From Butyrivibrio sp. XPD2006 (GTDB lineage: Bacteria > Bacillota > Clostridia > Lachnospirales > Lachnospiraceae), in assembly GCF_000420865.1 (NCBI RefSeq), contig NZ_ATVT01000003.1, forward strand, positions 124,001-188,000: a stretch of 64,000 nucleotides of DNA, in the 5' to 3' direction. Numbering within the stretch: the first letter of the stretch is position 1; each line of letters starts with the position of its first letter. The notes below the pieces were generated by a model. That model did no database searches. It was not told where the DNA came from and saw only the letters and a program-made list of their open reading frames with translations. This document shows, one piece after another, positions 1-10,247 of this stretch. Both the position numbers and the translations under genes were made by a program.

Positions 1-1
1 C

Positions 2-433
2 GATGAGCTCTGGAACAGCAATGTGAAGATACTTCACATAACTCCCTACAGGAGCTTTCCCAGTGGTGTTACCGCGTCTGCTTCCAAGAAGAGAGAATAC
101 CTTAAATGGAGCAGGAAGAATGGCGGATATATCATAGAAGATGACTTTGAATCAGAGTTTACTCCAAGCCGTAAGCCTGAGGAGACCATATTCTCTTTGG
201 ACGAAGAGGGGAGGGTTATCTATGTCAACACCTTTACCAGGACCATTGGAAGCTATGCAAGGTGCGCATATATGGTGCTTCCGGAGAACCTCATCTGTGA
301 GTTTTCCGACAAGACAGGCTTCTATGAGTGTCCTGTTCCCACTCTGGATCAGCTAGTCATTGCCAGCCTTATTGACAGCGGAGATTTTGAGAGACACATT
401 AACAAGGTAAGGAGATATAATCGCAATAAATGA
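2..433 (+). CDS. Partial MocR/PdxR-like aminotransferase-fold protein, possibly degenerate
   Basis: The reading frame is open from the window edge, so the N-terminus lies outside. The visible 144 codons match the large domain of fold-type I aminotransferases as found in GntR-aminotransferase (MocR/PdxR) regulators: an ITPYRSFPSGV stretch, then YIIEDDFESEF (the Asp-Asp segment near the PLP pyridine nitrogen), then VIYVNTFTRTI. In the family the last segment reads TFSK, with the lysine forming the Schiff base with PLP; here the codon at 239-241 encodes Arg. The frame also stops after HINKVRRYNRNK, where family members usually continue for another 80-100 residues of the C-terminal small domain. 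Either this is a decaying gene or a subfamily that no longer binds PLP covalently. The start at base 2 is only the window limit. Confidence 0.7.
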   Translation, partial: DELWNSNVKILHITPYRSFPSGVTASASKKREYLKWSRKNGGYIIEDDFESEFTPSRKPEETIFSLDEEGRVIYVNTFTRTIGSYARCAYMVLPENLICEFSDKTGFYECPVPTLDQLVIASLIDSGDFERHINKVRRYNRNK

Positions 434-451
434 TATTTAGTTCAGAAACGT

Positions 452-459
452 GCTATAAT
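452..459 (+). promoter_or_regulatory. Extended -10 promoter for the EAL gene
   Basis: TGCTATAAT at 451-459 is a perfect -10 hexamer (454-459) with an upstream TG. It lies 38 bp before the start codon of the EAL gene and just after the stop of the preceding fragment. No good -35 is visible, as is common for extended -10 promoters. Confidence 0.55.
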
Positions 460-496
460 TGAATAATAAACTTTATACACAAGCCGAAGGTAATCA

Positions 497-2605
497 ATGG
501 ATAATTACGATAATATTGATGAGCTAACAGGGCTCTATAATCTGAATGGAATCTTAAGCCATTTGCAGAGCCACGATAAAAGTGCTGCAGATAGCAGCTC
601 GGTTATCATCTATCTGAATGTGATGAATTTTAAGGCCTTCAACCAGAGATATGGATTTGTTGGAGGCAATGAATTCTTAAGAGGCCTTGCAGGGGAGATA
701 AAAGGTCTTTTCCCTGAGGAACTGATTGCCAGAACGGCAGGTGATCAGTTTATTATTCTTGCAAATTCCCTGGATGAAAAAGAGATAACGGACAGGCTTA
801 CCATGCTCTCGGAAGCTTCAACAAAGCATGACAAGGGGCTTCGCCTTCATATCAAGGCCGGAATATATCAGGAAGCGGGAGATGAGGCAGATCCTGTTAT
901 CATGATCGACAGGGCTAAGACTGCCTGCGATGATATCATAAGGGTATATGACAAGAGCATAAACTTCTATGATGAAGCGCTTAGCAAGAAGAATGAGCTG
1001 AGACAATACGTTATTGACAACTTCGAGAATGCATTTGAGAACAGGTATTTCAAGGTTTATTACCAGAAGGAAGTCAGAGCATTAACCGGCAAGGTATGCG
1101 GGTATGAAGCCCTTGCCAGATGGCAGGACCCTGTTATGGGAATAATCTCGCCCCTTATCTTTATTGAGGTTTTGGAAGAGGTTCATCTGATACATAAGCT
1201 TGATCTGTGCATCATTGAAATGGTATGTAAGGACCTGAGGGATGATATCGATAGCGGATACGCGGTTGAACCGGTCTCGGTAAACCTTTCACAGCTTGAT
1301 TTTGAGCTGTGTGACATCATGGTAGAGATTGACAAGTGCAGGGACAAATATGACATACCGGTTGATCTTATTCATGTTGAGGTCACAGAGAGTGCCCTTT
1401 CTTTCGGTGCGGACTTCCTTGATCAGCAGATCAGGAAGTTCAGAGATGCAGGATATGAGGTCTGGATGGACGACTTTGGCTCAGGCTACAGTTCTTTAAA
1501 CAACCTTAAGAACTTTGATATAGATGTGCTCAAGATTGATATGGATTTTCTGCGTACCTTCGATACCAATAAAAAGACGCAGGTTATCCTGGCAATGATA
1601 GTAAATATGGCCAAGGAACTTGGTATCCACACTCTGGCTGAGGGTGTTGAAACCAAGGAGCAGTATGAGTTCCTTCGCAGGATAGGCTGTGAGAAGCTTC
1701 AGGGTTACCTTTTTGGCAAGCCAATGCCTGTAGATGATTTTGACAGAGCGGTGGACTGCAGTTCTGGTGTATGTGAGGACTTCTCTCTTGCACCCTACTA
1801 TGACAGGATCGGAGAGGTCAATTTCCTTGGAAATACGCCACTTAGAGACAAGAGCTTTGAGGTATTTAATAACCTGCCTCTTGCTATTATTGAGCTTCAG
1901 GATGAAATAGCACAATGTATTTTTGCAAACAGGGCTTATCTCGATTACCTCAGTACATTGGGCTATGCTTCACTGTCGGAATCCAACAGCGTGTACGGAA
2001 CTACGAATCATCCCGACGTTATGGAATTTACAGTGTCATTGAAGCGTGCAGCAGACAGCCCTGACCACAGGTCTGTTTCTGATATAGTCACAAACGGCAA
2101 TGCGGTTAATCATAAGATAAGATTTTTAGGTGAAGGCGGTGGTCGCAAAGCCTTTGCAGTTGTATCCAGGAATAATTCGATTCATGAGGAAAATGACACT
2201 GCAGAGAGTTTGCGCGTTGCCATGGCGCATGTCTTTAATCAATATTTCAGAGTTGATCTTTTTGATGAGGACGGCACTGTTGACAATATCTTCCTCAATG
2301 CAGATCAGAAGTCTGTTTCTGACATTACAAGAGATTCCAAAGAGGCTGTCAGGTTATATTCTGAATATTATATTTATCCTGAGGACAAGGAACGTTTCAA
2401 AAAATTCTATGATATTACTACAGTCCGTGACAGGATAAAGGATACAGAAAATGAATATGTTGTTGATTATTATCGGTCTGCTACACCGGGGGATGACGGA
2501 AGAATGCAGATGTACATGATACTTCCGTTTTATTATAATGGCAGATGGAAGTTTATTTCCCTCTGCAGATATGCGGATGAGATCAAGGATGATGTATGGA
2601 AATGA
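497..2605 (+). CDS. EAL-domain c-di-GMP phosphodiesterase with degenerate GGDEF domain
   Basis: Predicted cytoplasmic protein of 702 residues. Residues about 5-165 form a GGDEF fold whose signature is AGDQF (81-85) instead of GGDEF, so cyclase activity is unlikely; such domains often bind GTP or act as regulatory modules. Residues about 175-420 form an EAL domain with the motifs expected of an active phosphodiesterase: YEAL (E204), the metal-binding pair in DDFGSGYSS (D325-D326), K346 in VLKID, and AEGVET (E382). It should hydrolyse c-di-GMP to pGpA or GMP. The C-terminal 280 residues look like one or two PAS-like sensory domains, an unusual location because PAS domains more often precede GGDEF-EAL. 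addB follows within 15 bp, so read-through into addBA is likely. Confidence 0.88.
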   Translation: MDNYDNIDELTGLYNLNGILSHLQSHDKSAADSSSVIIYLNVMNFKAFNQRYGFVGGNEFLRGLAGEIKGLFPEELIARTAGDQFIILANSLDEKEITDRLTMLSEASTKHDKGLRLHIKAGIYQEAGDEADPVIMIDRAKTACDDIIRVYDKSINFYDEALSKKNELRQYVIDNFENAFENRYFKVYYQKEVRALTGKVCGYEALARWQDPVMGIISPLIFIEVLEEVHLIHKLDLCIIEMVCKDLRDDIDSGYAVEPVSVNLSQLDFELCDIMVEIDKCRDKYDIPVDLIHVEVTESALSFGADFLDQQIRKFRDAGYEVWMDDFGSGYSSLNNLKNFDIDVLKIDMDFLRTFDTNKKTQVILAMIVNMAKELGIHTLAEGVETKEQYEFLRRIGCEKLQGYLFGKPMPVDDFDRAVDCSSGVCEDFSLAPYYDRIGEVNFLGNTPLRDKSFEVFNNLPLAIIELQDEIAQCIFANRAYLDYLSTLGYASLSESNSVYGTTNHPDVMEFTVSLKRAADSPDHRSVSDIVTNGNAVNHKIRFLGEGGGRKAFAVVSRNNSIHEENDTAESLRVAMAHVFNQYFRVDLFDEDGTVDNIFLNADQKSVSDITRDSKEAVRLYSEYYIYPEDKERFKKFYDITTVRDRIKDTENEYVVDYYRSATPGDDGRMQMYMILPFYYNGRWKFISLCRYADEIKDDVWK

Positions 2606-2620
2606 TTGGATGAGAATAAT

Positions 2621-5600
2621 ATGTTAAGGTTTTGTTTTGGGGCATCCGGAGCAGGTAAGAGCACCGGATTATACAGGGAAATAATAAAGAGAAGCATAGA
2701 GGAGCCGGGCACTGATTTTCTTATCATAGTGCCGGATCAGTTCACGATGCAGACTCAGAAGGATGTAGTCAGACTGCATCCTAAGAGGGCTATCATGAAC
2801 ATAGATGTACTGAGCTTTGGCAGACTCTCCCACAGAGTATTTGAGGAGACAGGCCATGGCTCTTTTTCTGTGCTTGATGATGTGGGTAAGAGCCTGGTGC
2901 TCAGGCATGTTTCGGATATGCTTGGGTATGAACTCCCGATTATAGGCAGGAATATGCACAAACCCGGATATCTGGATGAGGTTAAGTCCACAATTTCTGA
3001 GTTCATGATGTACGGGATTGAAGACAAGGACCTTTGTCTTCTCGAGGAAAAGAGCTCTAAGAAGGGCGCGCTCAGAGCCAAGCTAGGGGATCTTAGACTT
3101 CTCTATGGCAAGTTCCTTGAATACATAGAGGGAAAATTCATCACCACAGAGGAAACTCTGGATATTTTGTGCAAAGCACTTCCGGAGTCAGCGCTCATCA
3201 GAGACAGCGTTATTGTTTTTGACGGATTTACAGGCTTTACACCAATCCAGTACAGGGTTATCAAAGAGCTTTTGTCACTTTGCAGAGAAGTCGTGTTCTC
3301 TGTGACCATCAGCCCTGATGAGGATCCTTACGCAGATGCTTTCCAGGAGCAGGAGCTTTTTATGCTCAGCAAGAAGACGGTAAGAGACCTTGAGAAGCTG
3401 GAGTTTGAAGTTCAGAAGGAAAACGGATCCAATGTACCTGATTTTGAGACATATAGGAAGCTAAGACACAGTGAGATGGCGGGAAAAGGCGATCTTGGGG
3501 ATGTGTTTTACACAGAAGAGCCTGTTGCCAGGCTCAAAGACAATGAGCCACTGGCATTTCTGGAGAAAGCTCTTTTCCGATATAACCCTGAGAAGTTTAC
3601 CGGAGATAACAATTCAATATTCATATATCGTACGACTACGCCTGCCGAAGAAATTCGCCAGACCATGATCAAGATTGCAAATCTGGTAAGGGATGAGGGC
3701 TATGCATACAGGGATATTGCGCTTGTATGCGGATCTCTTGATACTTACGGAGATATGATCACCAGAGCGGCGAATAAGTTTGGTATCCCCGTATATGTGG
3801 ATCAGAATGTTTCTCTTATGCTCAATCCGTTTATTGAATACATAACAAGTGCTCTTAATATTGTGATCTCGGGATACAGGTATGAGGATGTCTTCCACTA
3901 CATGAGAAGCGGAATGACAGGGTTTGATCCGGGTGATACGGACCTGCTTGAGAACTATGTGAGAGCTTTGGGAATAAGTGGCCGAAAACAGTGGGAAGAC
4001 AGATTTCTGCGCAGAATGCCAAGGAAGTTTACCTCAAGGAAGCAGGAAATAGAGGAAAAAGAACAGCAGCTGCTTGAGAAGCTGGATGCTATGAGAGCGC
4101 AGATCAGTTCGGATCTTAAACCGCTCTTTGATGCAAAGGGAGGATCTGTAAAGGAGATCACGGATGCCCTTATTTGCGTCATAGAGGCTGCAAATTCAAA
4201 AGAAAAACTTGAAGCCTATACTCAGATGTTCGAATCGAAGGGAGACCTTAAAAAGGCCAGAGAATACGATCAGATATATACAAGAGTAATGGAACTTCTG
4301 AATCAGATGAATGGTCTTATTGGTGATGAGAAGCTTGATATGGCTGAGTACAGGGATGTACTGAGTGCGGGCTTTGGCGAGATTTCTGTCGGTACGATAC
4401 CACAGGACGTCGACAGGATAATTGTGGGTGATATAGAGAGGACGAGACTTAAAGAGGTCAGAGTCCTGTTCTTCGTTGGTGTTAATGACGGTAGTATTCC
4501 TTCATCTGCCGGAAGCGGAGGCATTCTGTCGGATATTGACAGGCAGTTTTTGCAGGACCTAGGCACGGATATTGAGTTTGCACCATCTCCCAGACAGCAG
4601 ATGTATATACAGAGGCTCTATCTGTACATGAATCTTACAAAACCTACGGACAAACTGTTTTTGTCATATGCTGAACTGGGCAATGACGGTAAGAGTCTAA
4701 GGTGTGCGTATCTTATTCCCAAGCTCAGACAGATGTTTGAGGGGCTTGAAGTTGAAAGACCCATGGAAAGCGGATTTGAACCTCAGATGGTGAGTCTTGA
4801 AGACGGAATGGAAGCATATTCCGATCTTGTAAGAGAGTATGCGGGAGGAAGGCTCTCTGAGCAGGAAGAGACAGAAATGTTCACCCTTAAAAAGGTCCTC
4901 GCTGAAAGCGATGACAATGAGCTTGTTAAGAGACTTACTGAGGCAGCTTTCGTGCATTATGAATCTGTTCCGATTGCCAAAGCGGTTGCTCTTGCACTTT
5001 ACGGAGCAACACTGGAGAACAGCGTCAGCAGGCTTGAGCGGTATGCAAGCTGTGCCTACGCGCATTTTATCAAGTATGGCCTCTCACTCAATGAGAGAGA
5101 GGAATATAATTTTGATGCATCAGACCTTGGAAACGTGTTCCATCAGGTGCTTGAGAAGTATACCGGAGAAATAATAACAAAAGGTATTGATTGGAGAGAT
5201 CTCTCCAAGGAAAAATCTGATGAAATATTAAATCGAGCTTTAACAGAATGCGCTGATGCGTACGGTGACACTATTTTGAGAAGCAGTGCACAGAATCAGC
5301 ACATGATAGAACGCATAAAAAGAATACTTACAAGAACCGTAGACACTCTGAAATACCAGATTTCAACCAGCTCTTTCAATCCTGCCTATGTGGAAATGAG
5401 TTTTCAGGAGGCAGGGGACCTTGATGAGATCAATGTGGCTCTCTCAGAGGATGAAAAGAAAAACATAACAGAGAAGATGAAACTTAAAGGTAAGATTGAC
5501 CGAGTTGATCTATGCTCTGAAGAGGATCGGATATATGTCAAGGTAATGGACTTCAAGTCCAGTGAGCACAGATTTAATCTGGCATATCTGTATTACGGTC

Positions 5601-6148
5601 TTCAGCTTCAGCTTGTGATGTATATGAATGTTGCCGTTGCATGTGAAAAGAAAAAGCACAGCGATAAGGAGATAATTCCGGCAGCAATTCTCTACTATCA
5701 TGTGGAAGACCCCATGATTGAAGGAAATGCGGATACGGTAACAGATGATATCAATAAAGAGATAATTTCACAACTTAAAATGACCGGACTGGTTAATGAA
5801 AATATGGATGTGATCAGGAAGCTTGACGCAGGTTTTAGCGGAAGATCAGACATCATTCCTGTTGAAATCAAAAAGGACGGGACACCTTCTGCAAGATCAC
5901 AGACGGCAAAGCCCGAGGAGTATGAGGCAATATCAAGCTTTGTTAACAAGAAGGTCAGGGAGTTCGGACGGAATATCCTGAATGGGGATATTTCAGTCAA
6001 TCCGTACGAAGACGGCAAGATGAATGCCTGTACATACTGTGACTATAAGCACATATGCGGATTTGACGAGAGAATAAGCGGATATAAAAAGAGAAAGCTG
6101 GATATTTCCGCAGATGAAGCAAAAATGCGGATTATGAATGGAAATTAA
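2621..6148 (+). CDS. addB: ATP-dependent helicase/deoxyribonuclease subunit B
   Basis: AddB subunit (1175 aa) of the AddAB helicase-nuclease, which processes double-strand breaks for RecA-dependent repair. A Walker A motif, GASGAGKS, occupies residues 7-14. The C-terminal RecB-like nuclease carries the AddB iron-sulfur cysteines: C811 in ASCAYAHF and C1137, C1140, C1146 in CTYCDYKHIC. The family length is about 1150 aa, so the gene is complete. An in-frame TTG at 2606 adds five residues, but ATG 2621 is preferred because family members begin almost directly with the strand before Walker A and a GGATGAG sequence precedes it. The addA start follows the stop by three bases, as usual for addBA operons. 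Confidence 0.95.
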   Translation: MLRFCFGASGAGKSTGLYREIIKRSIEEPGTDFLIIVPDQFTMQTQKDVVRLHPKRAIMNIDVLSFGRLSHRVFEETGHGSFSVLDDVGKSLVLRHVSDMLGYELPIIGRNMHKPGYLDEVKSTISEFMMYGIEDKDLCLLEEKSSKKGALRAKLGDLRLLYGKFLEYIEGKFITTEETLDILCKALPESALIRDSVIVFDGFTGFTPIQYRVIKELLSLCREVVFSVTISPDEDPYADAFQEQELFMLSKKTVRDLEKLEFEVQKENGSNVPDFETYRKLRHSEMAGKGDLGDVFYTEEPVARLKDNEPLAFLEKALFRYNPEKFTGDNNSIFIYRTTTPAEEIRQTMIKIANLVRDEGYAYRDIALVCGSLDTYGDMITRAANKFGIPVYVDQNVSLMLNPFIEYITSALNIVISGYRYEDVFHYMRSGMTGFDPGDTDLLENYVRALGISGRKQWEDRFLRRMPRKFTSRKQEIEEKEQQLLEKLDAMRAQISSDLKPLFDAKGGSVKEITDALICVIEAANSKEKLEAYTQMFESKGDLKKAREYDQIYTRVMELLNQMNGLIGDEKLDMAEYRDVLSAGFGEISVGTIPQDVDRIIVGDIERTRLKEVRVLFFVGVNDGSIPSSAGSGGILSDIDRQFLQDLGTDIEFAPSPRQQMYIQRLYLYMNLTKPTDKLFLSYAELGNDGKSLRCAYLIPKLRQMFEGLEVERPMESGFEPQMVSLEDGMEAYSDLVREYAGGRLSEQEETEMFTLKKVLAESDDNELVKRLTEAAFVHYESVPIAKAVALALYGATLENSVSRLERYASCAYAHFIKYGLSLNEREEYNFDASDLGNVFHQVLEKYTGEIITKGIDWRDLSKEKSDEILNRALTECADAYGDTILRSSAQNQHMIERIKRILTRTVDTLKYQISTSSFNPAYVEMSFQEAGDLDEINVALSEDEKKNITEKMKLKGKIDRVDLCSEEDRIYVKVMDFKSSEHRFNLAYLYYGLQLQLVMYMNVAVACEKKKHSDKEIIPAAILYYHVEDPMIEGNADTVTDDINKEIISQLKMTGLVNENMDVIRKLDAGFSGRSDIIPVEIKKDGTPSARSQTAKPEEYEAISSFVNKKVREFGRNILNGDISVNPYEDGKMNACTYCDYKHICGFDERISGYKKRKLDISADEAKMRIMNGN

Positions 6149-6151
6149 AAT

Positions 6152-9100
6152 ATGGGAGTAGAATTTACAAAAGAACAACAGGCAGTCATTGATGCCAGAG
6201 ACTGCAATATACTGGTATCTGCAGCAGCCGGATCAGGTAAGACGGCTGTCCTTGTCGAGCGCATTATCAGGATGGTCTGCGCAGGACTTGATGTGGATCA
6301 TCTTCTGGTTGTTACTTTCACCAAGGCAGCAGCTGCCCAGATGAAAGAGAAGATAACAGAGGCTATACAGGATAAGCTTATTCAGGATCCGGATAATGCT
6401 CATCTTCAGAGACAGGAGACACTGATCCACAATGCTCAGATCACAACAATTGACGCGTTTTGTCAGTATGTTATCAGGAACAATTTCAATTCTATAGGTC
6501 TTGATCCATCCTTCAGAGTGGGAGACGAGGGAGAGCTCAGACTCATTCAGGAAGAAGTGATCAAGGAGCTTATAGAAGAGGAATATGAAGCGGCGAAATC
6601 TGTGGAGGACAGTGATTTCTTATTCTTCATGGATTATTTCAATCAAGGCAGCAGAGATGACAGGTCTATCGAATTTATTAATGATCTCTTTAAGTTTTCC
6701 GACAGTATGCCATGGCCGGAGGAATGGATAAGAGAGCGCGCGTTGGATTACGCACCGTCAGATACTCCGTTTGATGAACTACCATGGGTCAGGGAGTGCG
6801 TGGATCATGCCATAAGTGTCCTTAGGGAGTGCTCAGTCGGAATGGACAGAGCATACAGGATGAGTCTTGAACCCGACGGGCCATATATGTACGGAGACCT
6901 CCTGGAAAGTGAAAAAGACAGTATTGATGCGGCTTTGCGATATAATACCTACGATGCCCTGTTTGACGGACTTCGCGCGATTACCTTCGACAGACTTTCG
7001 ACAAAAAGGGACCCTTCAGTTAATGCGGATAAGAGAGAAACTGCCAAAAATCTGAGGGGTGATGTTAAGGATAAAATCGCAGATCTGATCAAGAAGTACT
7101 TTGCTCTTCCTTCAGAGGCCGTCATAGCCAATATGGAGCTTTGTGACCGCGCAGTCAGAGAACTTTGCAGACTTACACTGGAATTTAAATCAAGATTTGA
7201 TGAACTTAAGAAACAGAAGCAGATCATTGATTTCTCCGATATGGAGCACTATGCACTTCAGATACTTGTGGATCCCGATACCAAAGAGCCCACTCAGGTG
7301 GCCCTGGAATACAGGGATTATTACAAGGAGGTTCTTATTGATGAGTATCAGGACTCCAACAATGTCCAGGAGATGATACTTAAGGCTATATCCGGGGAAA
7401 CAGCCGATATTTCAGAGAGATTCATGGTTGGAGATGTCAAGCAGAGCATTTATAAGTTCAGACTTGCAAGACCTGAAATCTTTATGGAGAAGTTCCACAG
7501 TTATGACAGGGATGAGAAGGCACCTGACAGACGAATAGATCTTCACAGGAACTTCAGAAGCAGGAGAGAAGTCCTTGAGATAACCAATTACATCTTTAAA
7601 CGGATCATGGGAGACGACCTCGGCGGAGTTGAGTATGATACCGATGCAATGCTGGTCTCCGGAAGAGATTTTGAAGAGCCGGCTTTTGATGTCACACCGG
7701 AGGTACTCTTTGTCGATGGTGCAGACACACTTGATGAAGATATAACGGATGATGAGGGCATCAGAGATATGTCCGACAAGGAAAAAGAGGCCCTTCTGAT
7801 AGCTGAGAGGATAAACAGCCTCAGGGAGGAAAACCCTGAGCTCATGTTCAAGGACATAGTAATCCTTCTAAGAGCGCCCTCCGGCTGGGATGAGATATTT
7901 AAGGATGTCCTTGAGGGACAGGGGATTCCCACATATATCGAATCAAAGAGCGGTTATCTGGATGCATCGGAAGTTGCTATTTTGCTGGATTTTCTGACTG
8001 TGATCGACAATCCCAGGCAGGATGTGCCGTTGACTGCTGTCATGCATTCTTCCGTGGGCGGATTCTCAGATGAGGAGCTTGCCCTTATCCGCATTGCAAT
8101 AAATAAAAACGAAGAGCTTTCCGGAAGGGATTGTCTTTATGACGGCCTTATAAGTGATCTGCAGCTGGAAGAGATGCTCTCAGCCAAGGTCAGAGATTTT
8201 GTGGCGATGCTTGAAGAGTACAGGAGCATGTCAACCTACACTCCTGTTCATGAGCTTTTGCAGACCATCATAGACAGAACAGATTATGAGGCTGTAGTTA
8301 CAGCGATGCCCGGCGGCAATCAGAGGAAGGCCAACGTGGAGATGCTGCTTCGCAAGGCTGCCGATTTCGAGAAGACCAGCTTTAGAGGTCTTTTCCACTT
8401 CGTCCGCTACATTGAGCATATTAAGGTTGTTCAGGTGGATTACGGCGAAGCAGGAACAATAGACGAGAACTCGGATGTGGTGCGCATCATGAGTATACAC
8501 AAGAGTAAAGGCCTGGAGTTCCCGGTAGTGTTTGTGGCAGGCCTCAGCAAGGACTTTGACAAAAGAGATACCAGAGGTGATCTTATCATCGACATGGATC
8601 TTGGCATAGGTGTAAAGAGCATAAATACTGATCTTCGCGTCAAATACGACACCTTAAAACGCCAGATCATAGCAGGCAAGATAGGCACTGATAATCTGGG
8701 TGAGGAGATAAGGGTTCTGTATGTTGCTCTTACAAGAGCCAAGGAGAAGCTGATAATTACTTCCTGCGTCAAAGATATGGCAGGGGCGCTGAATAGCCAG
8801 TTAAAAGAACTTTCACAGCTGGGAAATGTCGGAGATGTCCTTCCGTACTCAAAGAGGGTGAGCGCTGCCAACTATCTTTCCATGCTGCTTCCCTCGTTAA
8901 TGCTTCATCCTGCTATGGGAGAGCTTATTGATAAGTATGAACTCCCACGTGGAGAATATGATGCTCTTCTGGCAGATGCCACATCAGCTCCGGCTCTTAA
9001 GATAAGCTCTGTCGGAGATAAAGATCTTCTTGACGGAATAAGGTCAGGTGCCTTTAAGGCTACAATGCGAAGAGAAGAGCTTGAGATGGGCGGTAATATT

Positions 9101-9796
9101 GACGAGGATCTGCTTGAGAGATTGAAAGCCAAGTTCTTTGCTAAGTACCCTCACGCGGATCTGAAAGGTCTTTTCACCAAGACCACAGTATCCGAGCTCA
9201 AGAAAAAAGCTATGGTGGATGAGGGTGAGTTTGGAACTGTGTCAGCCGACTATGCACAGGATCAGGGACCTCTTACCGGAGCGGAGAGAGGAAGCGCATA
9301 TCACAGGGTGATGGAATTGCTTGATGGTGACGCTTTTGCAGATGTATCGGTGGATAACCTTTCAGCCTGGATCAATAAGGCCGCTGAGGACGGGCGTATC
9401 CCTGATGAGTACAGGGAGGTTGTAAGACCTGAGGACATCAGAACTTATCTTTTGACTGATCTTGGAAGGCGTATGGCAGATGCTTTCGGAAGGGACGAAC
9501 TGATGCGTGAAAAGCCCTTTATGATGGGAGTTTCCGCCGGAGAGCTTGATCCGGGATTTCCCAAAGAGGAGATGGTCCTTGTTCAGGGAATTGTGGATGC
9601 CTGGTTTCTGGAAGATGGTGAGATAGTCCTTCTGGACTACAAGACTGACAAGGTAAGAGATGATAAGACACTGGTCGACAGATATGCTGTCCAGTTGGAA
9701 CTCTACAAGAGAGCGCTGGAAGCTGCCACAGGAAAAAAGGTAAAGGAAGTATATATCTACTCCTTTACCCTTGAAAGTGTCATAAAACTGGACTGA
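6152..9796 (+). CDS. addA: ATP-dependent helicase/nuclease subunit A
   Basis: AddA (1214 aa), the UvrD-like motor and nuclease subunit of AddAB. The Q-motif and Walker A are at the N-terminus (FTKEQQAVI, then AAAGSGKT, residues 24-31). Walker B is present as LIDEYQDSN, and the later helicase motifs include GDVKQSIYKFRLA and VALTRAKEKL. The C-terminal nuclease motif VLLDYKTDK (D1162, K1164) marks the RecB-type PD-(D/E)XK active site. Length is typical. It is translationally coupled to addB. The last 17 bases overlap the 3' end of the convergent CPBP gene, with no terminator visible between them. Confidence 0.96.
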   Translation: MGVEFTKEQQAVIDARDCNILVSAAAGSGKTAVLVERIIRMVCAGLDVDHLLVVTFTKAAAAQMKEKITEAIQDKLIQDPDNAHLQRQETLIHNAQITTIDAFCQYVIRNNFNSIGLDPSFRVGDEGELRLIQEEVIKELIEEEYEAAKSVEDSDFLFFMDYFNQGSRDDRSIEFINDLFKFSDSMPWPEEWIRERALDYAPSDTPFDELPWVRECVDHAISVLRECSVGMDRAYRMSLEPDGPYMYGDLLESEKDSIDAALRYNTYDALFDGLRAITFDRLSTKRDPSVNADKRETAKNLRGDVKDKIADLIKKYFALPSEAVIANMELCDRAVRELCRLTLEFKSRFDELKKQKQIIDFSDMEHYALQILVDPDTKEPTQVALEYRDYYKEVLIDEYQDSNNVQEMILKAISGETADISERFMVGDVKQSIYKFRLARPEIFMEKFHSYDRDEKAPDRRIDLHRNFRSRREVLEITNYIFKRIMGDDLGGVEYDTDAMLVSGRDFEEPAFDVTPEVLFVDGADTLDEDITDDEGIRDMSDKEKEALLIAERINSLREENPELMFKDIVILLRAPSGWDEIFKDVLEGQGIPTYIESKSGYLDASEVAILLDFLTVIDNPRQDVPLTAVMHSSVGGFSDEELALIRIAINKNEELSGRDCLYDGLISDLQLEEMLSAKVRDFVAMLEEYRSMSTYTPVHELLQTIIDRTDYEAVVTAMPGGNQRKANVEMLLRKAADFEKTSFRGLFHFVRYIEHIKVVQVDYGEAGTIDENSDVVRIMSIHKSKGLEFPVVFVAGLSKDFDKRDTRGDLIIDMDLGIGVKSINTDLRVKYDTLKRQIIAGKIGTDNLGEEIRVLYVALTRAKEKLIITSCVKDMAGALNSQLKELSQLGNVGDVLPYSKRVSAANYLSMLLPSLMLHPAMGELIDKYELPRGEYDALLADATSAPALKISSVGDKDLLDGIRSGAFKATMRREELEMGGNIDEDLLERLKAKFFAKYPHADLKGLFTKTTVSELKKKAMVDEGEFGTVSADYAQDQGPLTGAERGSAYHRVMELLDGDAFADVSVDNLSAWINKAAEDGRIPDEYREVVRPEDIRTYLLTDLGRRMADAFGRDELMREKPFMMGVSAGELDPGFPKEEMVLVQGIVDAWFLEDGEIVLLDYKTDKVRDDKTLVDRYAVQLELYKRALEAATGKKVKEVYIYSFTLESVIKLD

Positions 9797-10247
9797 GCAT
9801 GGTATACGCCAGTGCCACGGCATTGGCCGCCAGATGCACTATAAACGGTACGCTAAGGACTCTGTGCCTGTAATAGCTGTATGTAATGATAAGCCCCATC
9901 AGGAAGCCGTATATGGCCTGAACGGGATGAATATGATAAATGCCAAACAGGGCTGCTGTTACCACAATTGTGACGGCAGCTCTTTTTATGTGCCTGTTCA
10001 GGAAGTTGAAAATAAAGTACCTGAAGATAATCTCTTCAACCAGAGGCGTTGCAAAGCAGTACACCATGATCAGTATGGCTATGGAGTCGGAGATCAGATA
10101 CATACTGCTTTCGGAGCTCTGAAAGGATTCAAGCTGTGTAAGTCCCGACTCATTGAAAATAAATGTCAGCAAAAGAGCTGACAGAGCGCCGATAAGAGCC
10201 CACAGGGCATGTATTTTGATTTGTTTTAAGTCAAAAGCATTATTCAA
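9780..10247 (-). CDS. CPBP-family intramembrane metalloprotease
   Basis: A 155-aa membrane protein with about four hydrophobic helices and the CPBP (CAAX protease/bacteriocin-processing, formerly Abi) motifs: EExxxR at residues 71-76 (VEEIIFRYF), FGIYHIH near 101-107 and a third His/Asn motif, HLAAN (H138, N142). These residues line the intramembrane metal site in the family. Bacterial members act in bacteriocin self-immunity, surface protein processing or unknown roles; nothing here identifies the substrate. The start codon overlaps the end of the upstream HAD gene by 8 bp, suggesting coupled translation. At about 155 aa it is on the short side for the family, consisting essentially of the core domain. 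Confidence 0.82.
   Translation of the reverse strand: MNNAFDLKQIKIHALWALIGALSALLLTFIFNESGLTQLESFQSSESSMYLISDSIAILIMVYCFATPLVEEIIFRYFIFNFLNRHIKRAAVTIVVTAALFGIYHIHPVQAIYGFLMGLIITYSYYRHRVLSVPFIVHLAANAVALAYTMLSPVL

Noticed and set aside
2606..2623. TTG start for addB at 2606
   Set aside because: It would directly follow the upstream stop with no ribosome-binding site of its own; ATG 2621 fits family N-termini and has GGATGAG upstream.
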